Below, one piece after another: positions 11,551 to 21,735 of a stretch of 64,000 nt of DNA (positions are counted from its first letter, which is position 1; the number at the start of each line of letters is the position of its first letter). The DNA comes from Gemmatimonadota bacterium (GTDB lineage Bacteria > Gemmatimonadota > Gemmatimonadetes > Gemmatimonadales > GWC2-71-9). The translations under genes were made by a program, and so were the position numbers. Under the pieces are notes generated by a model that was not told the origin of the DNA, made no database searches, and was given only the letters and a program-made list of their open reading frames with translations. The stretch lies in the NCBI GenBank assembly GCA_016874005.1, contig VGVQ01000013.1, positions 1-64,000 of the forward strand, written 5' to 3'.

Positions 11551-12282
11551 ATGCTGATCACCTGCGCCGGAGATACCCACGTGGGGGTTGTCCGCAGCGG
11601 GAACGAGGACAGCTTCCTGCTCGACTATCAGCATGGCCTGTTCATCGTCGCCGACGGGATGGGAGGCCACGCGGCCGGAGAAGTCGCCAGCGAAATGGCG
11701 GTCGAGATCATCGCCAAGGAGTTGGGAAGCCTCAGAGGCCTGTCCGACGCCGAAGCGTTCGACCGGATCCGATCGGCGATCCGCCGGGCCAATCAGGCGA
11801 TCTTCGAACGGACCCTCGCCGAAGCCGACAAGCGGGGGATGGGCACCACGATCACGGTGCTGGTGCTGGCGGCCCGCCGATACCTGATCGGCCAGGTGGG
11901 CGACAGCCGGGCCTACCTCCACCGCAGCGGCAGACTGCTCCAGGTAACCAAGGATCACAGCTACGTCCAGGAACAGGTCGACGCCGGCCTCCTCACCGCC
12001 GAACAGGCCCGGACCCATCCCTACAGCAACGTCATCACCAGATGCGTCGGCGCCAACGAGGATGTGGTGCCCGACGTCTACTTCGGTGCGCTGGAACAGG
12101 GCGATGTCATCCTGCTCGCCTCGGACGGGCTCACCGGGATGCTGGAGGACGACCAATTGGCGAGGATCCTCGACGGCGGGGTCCCACCCGAGGTGGCCGT
12201 CAACCGGATGATCACCGAGGCCAACCGGCACGGGGGGCTCGACAACATCACGGCCATTGTGGTGCGAGTCGACGAGGTTTAG
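11551..12282 (+). CDS. PP2C-family Ser/Thr protein phosphatase (PrpC/Stp-like)
   Basis: GDTHVGVVRSGNEDSFL, VADGMGGHAAGEVAS, GMGTTITVLVL, VGDSRAYL, LASDGLTGMLED, GGLDNITAIVV. Confidence 0.95.
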   Translation: MLITCAGDTHVGVVRSGNEDSFLLDYQHGLFIVADGMGGHAAGEVASEMAVEIIAKELGSLRGLSDAEAFDRIRSAIRRANQAIFERTLAEADKRGMGTTITVLVLAARRYLIGQVGDSRAYLHRSGRLLQVTKDHSYVQEQVDAGLLTAEQARTHPYSNVITRCVGANEDVVPDVYFGALEQGDVILLASDGLTGMLEDDQLARILDGGVPPEVAVNRMITEANRHGGLDNITAIVVRVDEV

Positions 12283-13568
12283 GAGAGCAGAGCCCCCGCT
12301 TCCAGCCGCCGGGCCACCTCTTCCGCCGGCAACGCCGCCAATGCCACCACAGAATCGACGGACCGGCCGATCGGATCGGCCGTGAACACCCGCAGCCGCC
12401 TGGCGCTCTGATACAGCTCGGCCCCAATCCGGGGAAGTCCGAGTTGTCCGGCCCGTCCCTCGTCGGTCAGCCGTTCGATCCGACCGTCCCGGGTGCGAAG
12501 CAGCAGATCGACGCTGAGCATGTTGTCGCGGGCGGGGTAGTCGAGCAGCAGCCCATCCGGGGCGAGCCCGCACTCGACCGCGAGACGCTCCTCGACCCGG
12601 GCGGTGAGATCGGGTTGATCCGGAATCCACCGGCCAGCGCCCGGCGGGAGATCGCTCGCCGGAAGATCCAAGGCCCGCTTGTAGAGCCGCCGCTCATGAA
12701 CCGCCCGGGCCAGGCCGGTTGGATCGGCCGCGATGAGCCGCTCCATCAGGGCGCCGTCCGTGGCGCCCGCGACCGAGGCGGCGTCGAGCCGCCCGGCCGC
12801 GACCGAGCGTCGAACCGCCCGTTTGAACATGCAGGTGGCCGCCCGGACCGCGTGGTGCCAGTACACGTTACGGTACATCTGGTACTTGGCGAACAGGAGG
12901 GTCTCCAACGCGCTCACGCCCTTCTCGAGGACACCCACCGCCCGCCGGCCCGGTGCCGCCTCCATCACGGTGAGGGCGGAGAGGAGGCGATCGACGTCCA
13001 GGGTCCCGTAGGGGACCCCGCAGGCGCGGGCGTCTCGACTGAGATAGTCGACCTTGTCGAGATCGAGAGAGCCCGAGATCAGCCCCTGCAAGGGATTGTC
13101 GCTCCGCCCCCGCATCAGCTGGCCGATCGCCGGTGCCAGGCTGGGCCCGCCGATCGCCTCGAGCGCCGAACGAAGCGGCTCCTCGCTCAGCTTCCGGGCG
13201 CCCAACTCCTCGTGGTGGGGGAACCCGGCTTCCTCGAGACCGTGCGAAAACGGATAGTGGCCGATGTCGTGGAGCAAGGCGGCCAACCGGATCGCCAGCT
13301 GGTGCTCTGCGGAGACGTCGGAGAGTTCACCCCGCTGCTGGAGAATGGCGAGCGCCCGGCCAGCCAGATGGTAGGCGCCAAGGGCGTGCTCGAAACGGGT
13401 GTGGGTGGCGCCGGGGTAGACCAGGAAGGCGTGCCCCAATTGGCGAACGTACCGGAGTCGCTGGACCGGCGCGGTGTCCAATACCGCGAGCGCCGCCTGG
13501 TCCAACTGGATGTTGTCCCAGAGCGGGTCGCGGATGATCTCGAAGGGAACTTGGGCCGAGTGGCCCAC
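12279..13568 (-). CDS. HD-domain phosphohydrolase (dGTPase/YdhJ-like superfamily)
   Basis: RLRYVRQLGHAFLVYPGATHTRFEHALGAYHLAGR, LLHDIGHYPFSHGLEE; GTG start 13568. Confidence 0.9.
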   Translation of the reverse strand: MGHSAQVPFEIIRDPLWDNIQLDQAALAVLDTAPVQRLRYVRQLGHAFLVYPGATHTRFEHALGAYHLAGRALAILQQRGELSDVSAEHQLAIRLAALLHDIGHYPFSHGLEEAGFPHHEELGARKLSEEPLRSALEAIGGPSLAPAIGQLMRGRSDNPLQGLISGSLDLDKVDYLSRDARACGVPYGTLDVDRLLSALTVMEAAPGRRAVGVLEKGVSALETLLFAKYQMYRNVYWHHAVRAATCMFKRAVRRSVAAGRLDAASVAGATDGALMERLIAADPTGLARAVHERRLYKRALDLPASDLPPGAGRWIPDQPDLTARVEERLAVECGLAPDGLLLDYPARDNMLSVDLLLRTRDGRIERLTDEGRAGQLGLPRIGAELYQSARRLRVFTADPIGRSVDSVVALAALPAEEVARRLEAGALLS

Positions 13569-13572
13569 CGGA

Positions 13573-15153
13573 CTACCCGTGGGGTCCGGCTTTGGCCACC
13601 GCCTCGGATACCCCTGAGGCGAAGGTCTTGAAGTTGTCGCGGAAAATCCCGGCCAACTTCTTGGCCTGGGCGTCGTACCCGGCCGCGTCCTTCCAAGTGC
13701 CGCGAGGGTCGAGTACCTCGGACGGGACACCGGGCACCGCCACCGGGACGCTGAACCCGAAGGTCGGGTCAGGCCGGTAACTGGCCTGGTCGAGCTGGCC
13801 GGCCAGGGCGGCCGTGACCATGGCCCGGGTATACGACAACTTCATCCGCGACCCGACTCCGAACGGGCCGCCGGTCCAGCCCGTGTTCACCAGCCAGACC
13901 CTGGCGGCGTGCCTCGAGATCTGCTCGCCGAGCATCGTGGCATACACCCCAGGGTGGAGCGGCAGGAACGGTGCCCCGAAGCAAGACGAGAAGGTGGCCG
14001 ACGGCTCGGTGACGCCGCGCTCGGTGCCGGCGACCTTCGCGGTGTACCCCGACAAGAAGTGGTACATGGCCTGCTCGGCGCTGAGCCGGGCGATCGGGGG
14101 CATCACCCCGAACGCGTCGGCGGTGAGGAAAACAATGTTCTTCGGGTGGCCGGCCTGACCCGACGGCTCGAAGTTCGGGATGTAGTGGATCGGGTAGCTG
14201 GCCCGGGTGTTCTCGGTGAGCTTGTCGGATCCGAAGTCCACCTGGCGACTGGCCTCGTCGATCATGACGTTCTCGAGGACCGTGCCGAACATATGGCTCG
14301 CCGCGTAGATCTCGGGCTCGCCCTCCTTGGAGAGCCGGATCACCTTCGCGTAACAGCCACCTTCGAAATTGAAGATCCCCCGATCGCTCCAGCCGTGCTC
14401 GTCGTCGCCGATCAGCCGCCGCGCCGGGTCGGCCGAGAGGGTGGTCTTGCCGGTGCCGGAGAGGCCGAAGAAGATCGCGGTATCGCCGCCCTCGCCCACA
14501 TTGGCCGAACAGTGCATTGGCAAGACGCCCTGCTGGGGCAAGAGGTAGTTGAGCACCGTGAAGATCGACTTTTTCATCTCGCCGGCGTACCGGGTCCCGC
14601 CGATGACGATCGTTCGCCTGGCGAAATTGAGGACGATGAAGGTACTGGTACGAGTCCCATGAGTGGCGGGGTCGGCCTGGAACTCGGGCGCGTGGTAGAC
14701 GACGAACGAAGGGGCGAAGCCCGCCAGCTCGGCGGCCGACGGCCGGATGAACATGTTCCGGACGAACATCGCCTGCCAGGCGTTCGGCGTGATGAACCGG
14801 ACCGGCAGCCGGTAGGCACGGTCGGCTCCCCCAAACAGATCCTGGACGAACACCTCGGCCTGGGCGCTCAGGTGGGCCTGAACGTCGGCCAGAAGCCGAT
14901 CGAATTTCTCGGGGGCGAGCTTGTCGTTCTTGTCCCACCAGATCTTGCTTGCGCTGGACGGCTCTTCGACGACGAACTTGTCCTTGGGCGATCGACCGGT
15001 ATGGGGACTCGTGACGACCGCCAGCGCCCCGTGGTCGGTGATCCGCCCCTCGCCGCGCCGCGAGGCGTGCTCGTACAAAGCCGGAGTTGCTAAGTTGGCC
15101 CAAACCGTTCCGGTGTGGACGCCTTGGGCTGTGATGTTGGAATTCGTGCTCAT
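13573..15153 (-). CDS. pckA: Phosphoenolpyruvate carboxykinase (ATP)
   Basis: [69 protein letters not shown]. Confidence 0.97.
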   Translation of the reverse strand: MSTNSNITAQGVHTGTVWANLATPALYEHASRRGEGRITDHGALAVVTSPHTGRSPKDKFVVEEPSSASKIWWDKNDKLAPEKFDRLLADVQAHLSAQAEVFVQDLFGGADRAYRLPVRFITPNAWQAMFVRNMFIRPSAAELAGFAPSFVVYHAPEFQADPATHGTRTSTFIVLNFARRTIVIGGTRYAGEMKKSIFTVLNYLLPQQGVLPMHCSANVGEGGDTAIFFGLSGTGKTTLSADPARRLIGDDEHGWSDRGIFNFEGGCYAKVIRLSKEGEPEIYAASHMFGTVLENVMIDEASRQVDFGSDKLTENTRASYPIHYIPNFEPSGQAGHPKNIVFLTADAFGVMPPIARLSAEQAMYHFLSGYTAKVAGTERGVTEPSATFSSCFGAPFLPLHPGVYATMLGEQISRHAARVWLVNTGWTGGPFGVGSRMKLSYTRAMVTAALAGQLDQASYRPDPTFGFSVPVAVPGVPSEVLDPRGTWKDAAGYDAQAKKLAGIFRDNFKTFASGVSEAVAKAGPHG

Positions 15154-15211
15154 AAACCTGTGGTTGGGGCGGGCACAGCCCACTCGGGCAACGGCCGTTC
15201 CGTGAATAGAA

Positions 15212-15232
15212 AACGTTTCCTCATGAAACGTT
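15212..15232. promoter_or_regulatory. 8 bp inverted repeat AACGTTTC-N5-GAAACGTT in the pckA/GGDEF divergent intergenic region
   Basis: AACGTTTC (15212-15219) and GAAACGTT (15225-15232), about 60 bp upstream of the pckA start. Confidence 0.45.
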
Positions 15233-15523
15233 GGAGCCTTGCTGCGAAAGACCCGTAAGATCGGTTTCTAGGACCCGGCGGACAAGGGAGCGTCACCCAG
15301 GGCAACCGAATCGGGACCGGTGGCTGTCGTAACAGGCCTGCCACAGCGCCGACCTCGCCGGCAGCGCTTTGACCTCGATCCGGCGCCATAATCGATTGTC
15401 AGCAAACATCTTGAGCGATTGCTCCCCAGCTTGGAGACCGAGGTACGGAAACTGCCCCCTCGGCATTGCCGGCGGCGCCGACCGGCGTCGGGCTGCAAGT
15501 CTTCGAACAGTGACCAGGATATA

Positions 15524-16924
15524 GTGCAAACTCGGATCCTGCTGCTTGGCAATCCTGACGCCAGACCCGACGGTCTCGAGCGGGCGCTGATTCGCGCGGG
15601 CTATGGCTTGAGCGAAGCCGCCGGTCCGACCTCCTCTCCCGGGGATGCCGGCTCGCCCGATCTGGCGATTCTTTCGCTCCTCCCGGCCCACGGATCGCCC
15701 GAGGATCAACTGGCCCCGCTGCTCCGGGCCGGATGGTCCGCGGTGCCGACCATCGTTCTCGCGCCAGTCGGGGGGTCGGACCTCGTGGTCCGGGCTCTCG
15801 CGCTTGGCGCCGCCGATGCCATGGTGGCCCCGATCGCGTTGTCGGAGTTGAACGCCCGGATCCTCTCCCGGCTTCGGGCCGTGCGGGACGGGTTTCGGGC
15901 CGCGGAGTCGAGCAACGCCCAGTCGCAGCTCTTCGCGGTGTTCAAGGAGGTAGCCCTCGCCAGCCGCCCGGAGGAGATGCTCCAGGTGCTCGTCCGGCAC
16001 CTCGGTCAGTCGCTCGGCGCGGCCCATTGCGGCTGCATCTTCACCCTGGAGCCCCGGCGGGGGCGGTTGGTCGCGGCGGCGGAGCGTCCTGAGATCCGCA
16101 GCCTCGAAGTCGACCTCGATGACTACCCGGAGGTTCGTCACACCGCGGCGACCGGGCGAACGACCTTCGTGCCCGACGCGGTCCGGCACCCGCTCTTCAG
16201 TCACGCGGCGTCGGCCACCCCGCCGTCGGTGGCGCCGTTCGCGCCCTCGAGCGCGGTCGCGGTGCCGGTCCACTTCCAAGGCAAGAGTGTCGGCGCGATC
16301 GTGGTTCGGACCGCCGCTCCGAGTCCCGCACTGACGGTCGATGACGTGGCGTTCGTCGAGACCCTGGTGGCCACCACCTGCCGCCTCCTCGAACAGGAAG
16401 AGCGTCGGGCGACGATCAACCGCCGCCAGGCCAGCGCCGGGGTGGTCGACCCGCTGACGGGTTGCGGGGGGCTCGACGCCCTCGATCGGCGGATCCGCGA
16501 CGAAATGGAGCGGAGCGATCGCTATGCCCGGACCTTCTCGGTGATGCTGGTCGATGTCGACGGACTCCGTTTTCACAACAAGCGCGGCGGGGTCGAGGCG
16601 GGAGACCGCATCCTCAGCGAGTTAGGCGGTCTTCTGCAGCGGGAACTCCGCTCACCTGACTTCGTCGCTCGGCACGGCGGCGACGAGTTCGCGATCGTGT
16701 TGCCGGAAACCGGCGACGACGGCGCCCGGTTGACGCTCGATCGGCTTCGCCGGGCCATCGCCGAACATCCGTTCACCGACCTCGGAGCCGAGCCGGTTGC
16801 GGTCTCCGGGGCCTGGGTGACCTACCCCGACCCGGCCCTGCTGACGCCCGACGATCTCTTTGCTCGGGCGGAAGCCGCCCTGACCGCGGCCAAGTCCAGC
16901 CGCGCCCCCGAGCACGCCGCCTAA
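15524..16924 (+). CDS. Receiver-like/GAF/GGDEF diguanylate cyclase
   Basis: Receiver-like N-terminus, GAF-like middle, DPLTGCGGLDAL...RSPDFVARHGGDEFAIVLPET (GGDEF with RxxD I-site); GTG start inferred. Confidence 0.85.
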   Translation: MQTRILLLGNPDARPDGLERALIRAGYGLSEAAGPTSSPGDAGSPDLAILSLLPAHGSPEDQLAPLLRAGWSAVPTIVLAPVGGSDLVVRALALGAADAMVAPIALSELNARILSRLRAVRDGFRAAESSNAQSQLFAVFKEVALASRPEEMLQVLVRHLGQSLGAAHCGCIFTLEPRRGRLVAAAERPEIRSLEVDLDDYPEVRHTAATGRTTFVPDAVRHPLFSHAASATPPSVAPFAPSSAVAVPVHFQGKSVGAIVVRTAAPSPALTVDDVAFVETLVATTCRLLEQEERRATINRRQASAGVVDPLTGCGGLDALDRRIRDEMERSDRYARTFSVMLVDVDGLRFHNKRGGVEAGDRILSELGGLLQRELRSPDFVARHGGDEFAIVLPETGDDGARLTLDRLRRAIAEHPFTDLGAEPVAVSGAWVTYPDPALLTPDDLFARAEAALTAAKSSRAPEHAA

Positions 16925-16963
16925 CCTCCCGGGCCGAGCGGTGCCGCCGTAAGTTCTGCTCCG

Positions 16964-18181
16964 ATGCATCATTTCTACCCCTTGCTCGCCAGGCCCTGGG
17001 CCGGAATGGCGATTGCCGCGGCTGTGGGGCTGTTGGCGTTGGCCCTGCTCGGCATCGGGCGGCGCCCTGGCCGCGGGCTTGCCCGTCTGACGGGCCGGTT
17101 AGTCGCGGTGATCGCGTCCGTACTCGCTGTTGGCGGCGCCATTGGGACGGCCAAGGCCGTCGGGGCCGATCGGATCCCGCCGCCGGGACAGCTGATCGAC
17201 GTCGGCGGCTACCGGCTCCACCTGCTGGCCGAGGGCGATGCTCGAGGGGAGCCAACGGTGGTGTGGATCCCCGGCGGTCATGCCCAGGGTCACGGCTTCT
17301 ACAACTTTCACAAGGTCTTCCGGGCCGAAACTCGCTCGATCCTCTTCGATCGGGCGGGGACCGGGTGGAGCGACGTCGGTCCGTTCCCCCGTACCACCGG
17401 GCGCGAAGCGGTCGAGTTGGCCACCCTCCTCGCACGGGCCGGGGAGCGGGGGCCGTTCGTCATGATCGGCCACTCGTATGGCGGGCTGCTGGCGGCGAAT
17501 TTCGCCCGCCGTTTCCGCGACCGCACCGCGGCGGTGGTACTCCTCGACCCGACTCCCCCGGATGTTCTGATCTACGCCCCCGTGTTCGGCAAGACCGTGG
17601 GGGCCGGCTTGGTGGCGAGCGGGGAGCGGGCGGGTCTTGCGAAGTTGTTCGGGCTCTGGCGGGACCCGACCGATCGGATGATCGCTGCTGGCGGGGACTA
17701 CGGCCGGATTCTCGGGCTGGTTCGGGACGCGCTGGCAGACGTGGGCCCCGCGATGCGAGCCAACGACGCGAGGCCAGCCGGCGATTTCGCCGGGGGATCG
17801 ATTTTTCGGGAGTTCACCGCGGCTCGGGTTCTCGAAGAGGCCGAGCATCTCATGGTCTACGACGGCGAACTCCAGGATGTCCCGGTGTACCTCGTTATTC
17901 CGGCGGATGACTTCGAGGCCTCGGTGCGGCAAATGGGAATTCCGGCCGATCAATCGCCGCGGGTGATCAACTTCCTTCGCCACGCGCGCCAGCGGTACCT
18001 GGCGACCTCGAACCGGGGCCGACTCCTCCATCCGCCGTCCGGCACAGGGCACAACTTCCCGTTCGAGGCACCCGACTTCGTGGTGACGACGATCCGCCAG
18101 GTGCTCGGCGAAAGCCGGACCCCGGCGGGGGATTCGGCGGGTTCGATGCCACGGGCAGCCGGCGGTCCTCCCAACGACTAG
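16964..18181 (+). CDS. Alpha/beta hydrolase with N-terminal TM segments
   Basis: FDRAGTGWSDVGP, MIGHSYGGLLAANFA, terminal GTGHNFPFE histidine motif. Confidence 0.85.
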   Translation: MHHFYPLLARPWAGMAIAAAVGLLALALLGIGRRPGRGLARLTGRLVAVIASVLAVGGAIGTAKAVGADRIPPPGQLIDVGGYRLHLLAEGDARGEPTVVWIPGGHAQGHGFYNFHKVFRAETRSILFDRAGTGWSDVGPFPRTTGREAVELATLLARAGERGPFVMIGHSYGGLLAANFARRFRDRTAAVVLLDPTPPDVLIYAPVFGKTVGAGLVASGERAGLAKLFGLWRDPTDRMIAAGGDYGRILGLVRDALADVGPAMRANDARPAGDFAGGSIFREFTAARVLEEAEHLMVYDGELQDVPVYLVIPADDFEASVRQMGIPADQSPRVINFLRHARQRYLATSNRGRLLHPPSGTGHNFPFEAPDFVVTTIRQVLGESRTPAGDSAGSMPRAAGGPPND

Positions 18182-20214
18182 GGCACGGCTCCCTCCCGGA
18201 GCTCGACCGAGGCCCGGGGGCCGGCGCTATCCGTCTTGACTCGATAGACGAAACGTACCGGTGGTTGACCCGGCCGATTCACCGTCACCGTGCTGGCGTA
18301 GTCGATCGTCTGCCGATAAGGCGCGGTTTTGGTTAGGTCGATCCGCCACTCCGTGCGCCCGCTCACCGTCGCCCCGGCGACCGTCCGTTCGGCGCTATCG
18401 CGCGACCGGTAGCTCACCAGACCGGCGGTCAGGTCGTGTTCGATCCAGATCCGCGAATCGGGGTCCCGGGTCGATTGGGGGACCGGCATCAGCGGAAGGC
18501 GGGGGGCGGCGAGCGGTCGAGCGGGTCTCGGTACCACGGGGAGGAGCACCGTGGTGCGCTCGCGGCCATGGCGGAAGTGGATCGTGTTGTCGGCCGGTTT
18601 GGGGTTGGGCCAGTTGGAAGGCCAGTCGCTCGAGGCGATCGTCAACCGGATCCGATGGCCCCGTCGGAACAAGTACGAGACGTTCTGAAGCGTGACCCGA
18701 TAGCGGTGGATGGCTCCGGGACGGATCGGGGTTGGCTCGACGAACCGCCAGTCCTCGGGGCGGCGCGGATTGACGTCCGACTCGCGATACGACGAGTTGA
18801 GCCACCCGCGGGTCACCCACTCCGACTTTCCGTTCGGCAGGACGTCGGAGAGCTTGATCGAAAAGTCGGTGTCGTCCGCCGTCGACGACGCGAAGAAGAC
18901 GATCTCGGGCATCCCGGTCACCTCCAGGTCGGCCGCCAACGGCTCCGAAGTGAAGGTCAGCGATTCGGCCTCGTCGACCCGCTGGTCCGGCTGGGTCAGA
19001 TACTCGTCGTATTGGGCGTCGAACCAGGTTCCATAGGGCCCGGCGGCGCTTCCGACCCATGGCGCATAGCTGAATTCCGCCGGCCGCGCGCTTTCGCCGG
19101 GCGTCCGCCTCAAGGACCGGTCGGGGGCCGGGTAGAACGGCGTCAGCACGCTCCGGGCGATCGGCCAGTCCGCCTCGTGCCGCCAGCGGTTTTCCCGCAT
19201 GATGAACAAGGTGACCGGCGGTTCCTCGTCGATGCCGGTGGCGACACCCTTCAGGAATCGGTCGAACCAGGCCAGTCGGAGAAGCTGGAAATCGAGCGGT
19301 TGACCCGGGCCGAATCCGCCGTGAGTCCAGGGACCGACGAAGAGCCGCTGGGGCACCTTGTGCTTGCGCAGCACCAGGTAGTTCTGGAACGCCTCGTCGA
19401 GGTTCCGAGCGTGGTCGAAGTAGTTGGCGGTCTGGAGAGTCGGGACCGCGAAATGCTCGTACTTGCTGCGGAGGTCCTTCTCGCGCCAGTAGTCGTCGTA
19501 CCGGGCATGGGCCCATTGGGGCGGGAAGAATGGCTCCCAGCCGTTGTCGGCAATGTGGCGTTTCCAGGTGTCGACGTCGAGCGTCTTGCCGCCTTCGCCG
19601 TCGTCGTAGACCGGTCCGCGCAGCATGGTGTAGAGGACGTTGCCCACTCCATGCCAGACGTACGGGTGATTGGTCCGGACTCCGCCGGGGTACCAGTGGT
19701 CGCCGAAGAAGTTGGCGTACGAACTGTTGACCGCGATCGCGGCGAGATGCGGCGGCCTGAGGGCCGCCACCCGGGTAGAGTTGATGGCGCCGAACGAGAT
19801 GCCCCACATCCCGACTTTGCCGGTGGACCAGGGCTGGGCCGCCGCCCACTCGACCAGGTCGTAGCCGTCTCGAAACGATTGGGCGTCGAAGTAGTCGGCC
19901 ATGACTCCCTCGGACCGCCCGGTGCCCCGACCCTCGGCGAAGATGGTCACGTACCCCCGTTCGGCGAACCACCGGTCGGGGTCCTTGCCGTATGGGATAT
20001 AGTTGATGACGACTGGATGCCTGCCCGGCGTCGCCGGCCGGACGATGTTGGCCGCGAGGCGGACCCCGTCTCGCATCGGAACCCGGACCTCGTACTCGAC
20101 CATCGTCTGATGGGTCGGTTGCGAGAGGTTGCGATAGCCGTGTCCGGCCGCTTCTTGAGTCTCGGCGGCCGCGGGGAGGGCGGCGGCGAGGGCGATGAGT
20201 CGAGCGACCCTCAC
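18178..20214 (-). CDS. CocE/NonD family hydrolase (X-Pro dipeptidyl-peptidase-like)
   Basis: RDGVRLAANIVRPA, GRGTGRSEG, GKVGMWGISFGAINS nucleophile motif, C-terminal jelly-roll; GTG start 20214. Confidence 0.88.
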   Translation of the reverse strand: MRVARLIALAAALPAAAETQEAAGHGYRNLSQPTHQTMVEYEVRVPMRDGVRLAANIVRPATPGRHPVVINYIPYGKDPDRWFAERGYVTIFAEGRGTGRSEGVMADYFDAQSFRDGYDLVEWAAAQPWSTGKVGMWGISFGAINSTRVAALRPPHLAAIAVNSSYANFFGDHWYPGGVRTNHPYVWHGVGNVLYTMLRGPVYDDGEGGKTLDVDTWKRHIADNGWEPFFPPQWAHARYDDYWREKDLRSKYEHFAVPTLQTANYFDHARNLDEAFQNYLVLRKHKVPQRLFVGPWTHGGFGPGQPLDFQLLRLAWFDRFLKGVATGIDEEPPVTLFIMRENRWRHEADWPIARSVLTPFYPAPDRSLRRTPGESARPAEFSYAPWVGSAAGPYGTWFDAQYDEYLTQPDQRVDEAESLTFTSEPLAADLEVTGMPEIVFFASSTADDTDFSIKLSDVLPNGKSEWVTRGWLNSSYRESDVNPRRPEDWRFVEPTPIRPGAIHRYRVTLQNVSYLFRRGHRIRLTIASSDWPSNWPNPKPADNTIHFRHGRERTTVLLPVVPRPARPLAAPRLPLMPVPQSTRDPDSRIWIEHDLTAGLVSYRSRDSAERTVAGATVSGRTEWRIDLTKTAPYRQTIDYASTVTVNRPGQPPVRFVYRVKTDSAGPRASVELREGAVP

Positions 20215-20215
20215 C

Positions 20216-21469
20216 TCAGTTTTCCAGCGCCGAGTAGACCACCCGTTGGAAGTCGTGCTCGAGTGGATTGGCCCGGCCGGGCACCAGCTGTGTCCACACC
20301 ATGGCGACCAGTCCCGCTTTGGGGTCGATCCAGAAGAAGGTGCCGGCGTAGCCCCACCAGCGGTAAATGCCCGGTGAGCCCGGCAGGCCCGACTTGGCCG
20401 AGTCGACCAGCACCGCGCCGCCCAGCCCATGGCCGTAGCCCTCATGCCCCACGATCGGATCGTTGAGCGGCGTGAGCGCCGGCGGCAGCTGATTTCGCAT
20501 CATCCGCTCGACGCTCTCGCGTCCGAGGATACGCCGCCCCTCGAACTCTCCCCCGTTCAGGAGCATCTGGGTAAATCGGAAGTAATCGCTCGGTGTCGAC
20601 AGCAGGCCCCCACCGCCCGACAGGTACTGCGCGGAGGGCTCGTATTGGTCGTCGAACTCGGTCGAGGCAACGAGTCCCGCGGGGCCGGCGAGGTAGAGGG
20701 TGGGGATCCGGCCGGTCATCCATGGTTGCCGCCGGAACGCGGTCTCCTTCATTCCGAGCGGCTCGAACAATTCGTCGGCGAGGAACCGATCGAGCGGGCG
20801 TCCCGACGCGGCTTCGATCACCGCGCCGAGGACGTCGGTCGCGAGGCTGTAGTTCCAACGCGTCCCCGGCGAAAAGAGCAGCGGAAGCGCCGCGATCGAA
20901 TCGGCGAACGCCACCGTACTGATCCGCGATCCCAGGGCGGTGACCCGGTTGTACATCGAGTCGACCGGCGTGTTGCCGAAGAAGCCGTAGCTGAGTCCGG
21001 CCGTGTGGGTCAGCAAGTCGGAGATGGTAGGCAGCCGATCGGCGGTTCGAAGGACCGGGGCGGACGCCGAGCCGCCATCGAAGACCCGAGCGGTGCCGAA
21101 CGCCGGGAGATACTTCGCCACCGGATCATCCAGCCCGAGCTTGCCCTGATCGGCCAACCGGAGGATGCCGGCCGCCACGATGGGTTTGGTCATCGAGAAG
21201 ATCCGGAACACCTGATCGGTTCGAAGGGGCGTCTTCGATCCGAGATCCTGGTATCCCACGGCCTCGAGGTGACCGATCGTTCCTCCCCGTGCTACCAAGG
21301 CGACCGCGCCGGCTATCTGACCCGAATCGACGTACCGCTGGAGCAGGGGCGCGATCCGGGCGAGTCCGTCCGCCGACAAGCCGGCCGCTCCAACTCCCGA
21401 TGACCCCTCCCGCCTGCAGGCGGCGGCGATGGCCAGGGCCAAGCCCGCGAGTAATAACCGGTACCGCAT
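20216..21469 (-). CDS. Serine hydrolase, class C beta-lactamase-like (AmpC/EstB family), lipoprotein-like signal
   Basis: FRIFSMTKPIVAAG (SxxK), WNYSLATDVLGAVIEAASG (YxN-like), IYRWWGYAGTFFWIDPKAGL (C-terminal HxG/GxG-type region). Confidence 0.87.
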   Translation of the reverse strand: MRYRLLLAGLALAIAAACRREGSSGVGAAGLSADGLARIAPLLQRYVDSGQIAGAVALVARGGTIGHLEAVGYQDLGSKTPLRTDQVFRIFSMTKPIVAAGILRLADQGKLGLDDPVAKYLPAFGTARVFDGGSASAPVLRTADRLPTISDLLTHTAGLSYGFFGNTPVDSMYNRVTALGSRISTVAFADSIAALPLLFSPGTRWNYSLATDVLGAVIEAASGRPLDRFLADELFEPLGMKETAFRRQPWMTGRIPTLYLAGPAGLVASTEFDDQYEPSAQYLSGGGGLLSTPSDYFRFTQMLLNGGEFEGRRILGRESVERMMRNQLPPALTPLNDPIVGHEGYGHGLGGAVLVDSAKSGLPGSPGIYRWWGYAGTFFWIDPKAGLVAMVWTQLVPGRANPLEHDFQRVVYSALEN

Positions 21470-21735
21470 CGAATCCCATTCCAAGGGTGCCGAAGCTGAG
21501 GTGTGGCGCCTGCGCCAGGGCCCGAACCGCTGCGGCACCTGGGCAAGGCTGAGATCATCCGGCCGCGAGACGGCCGCTGACGAGGTTCGTGCCGACAAAT
21601 GTGAAGTGACGGGCCCTCGCTGTCAAATGCAGACCAGAGGCCGGCCGGCCGGGCCCTTCGATGGGACCTCGGTGACATACTTGGCGCGGGCAGGGTCTCC
21701 ACCGGGCAAGGGTCGCCCGCAAAAAGGAAGACGAG

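Noticed and set aside
15280-15345. GEMM/c-di-GMP riboswitch-like string CAGGGCAACCGAATCGGGAC upstream of the GGDEF gene
   Set aside because: Lacks the following conserved GCAAAGCC and second-hairpin elements of the GEMM-I consensus; a covariance-model search would be decisive
18436-20466. 676 aa + strand ORF antisense to the CocE hydrolase
   Set aside because: Compositional artefact; the opposite frame has intact catalytic motifs
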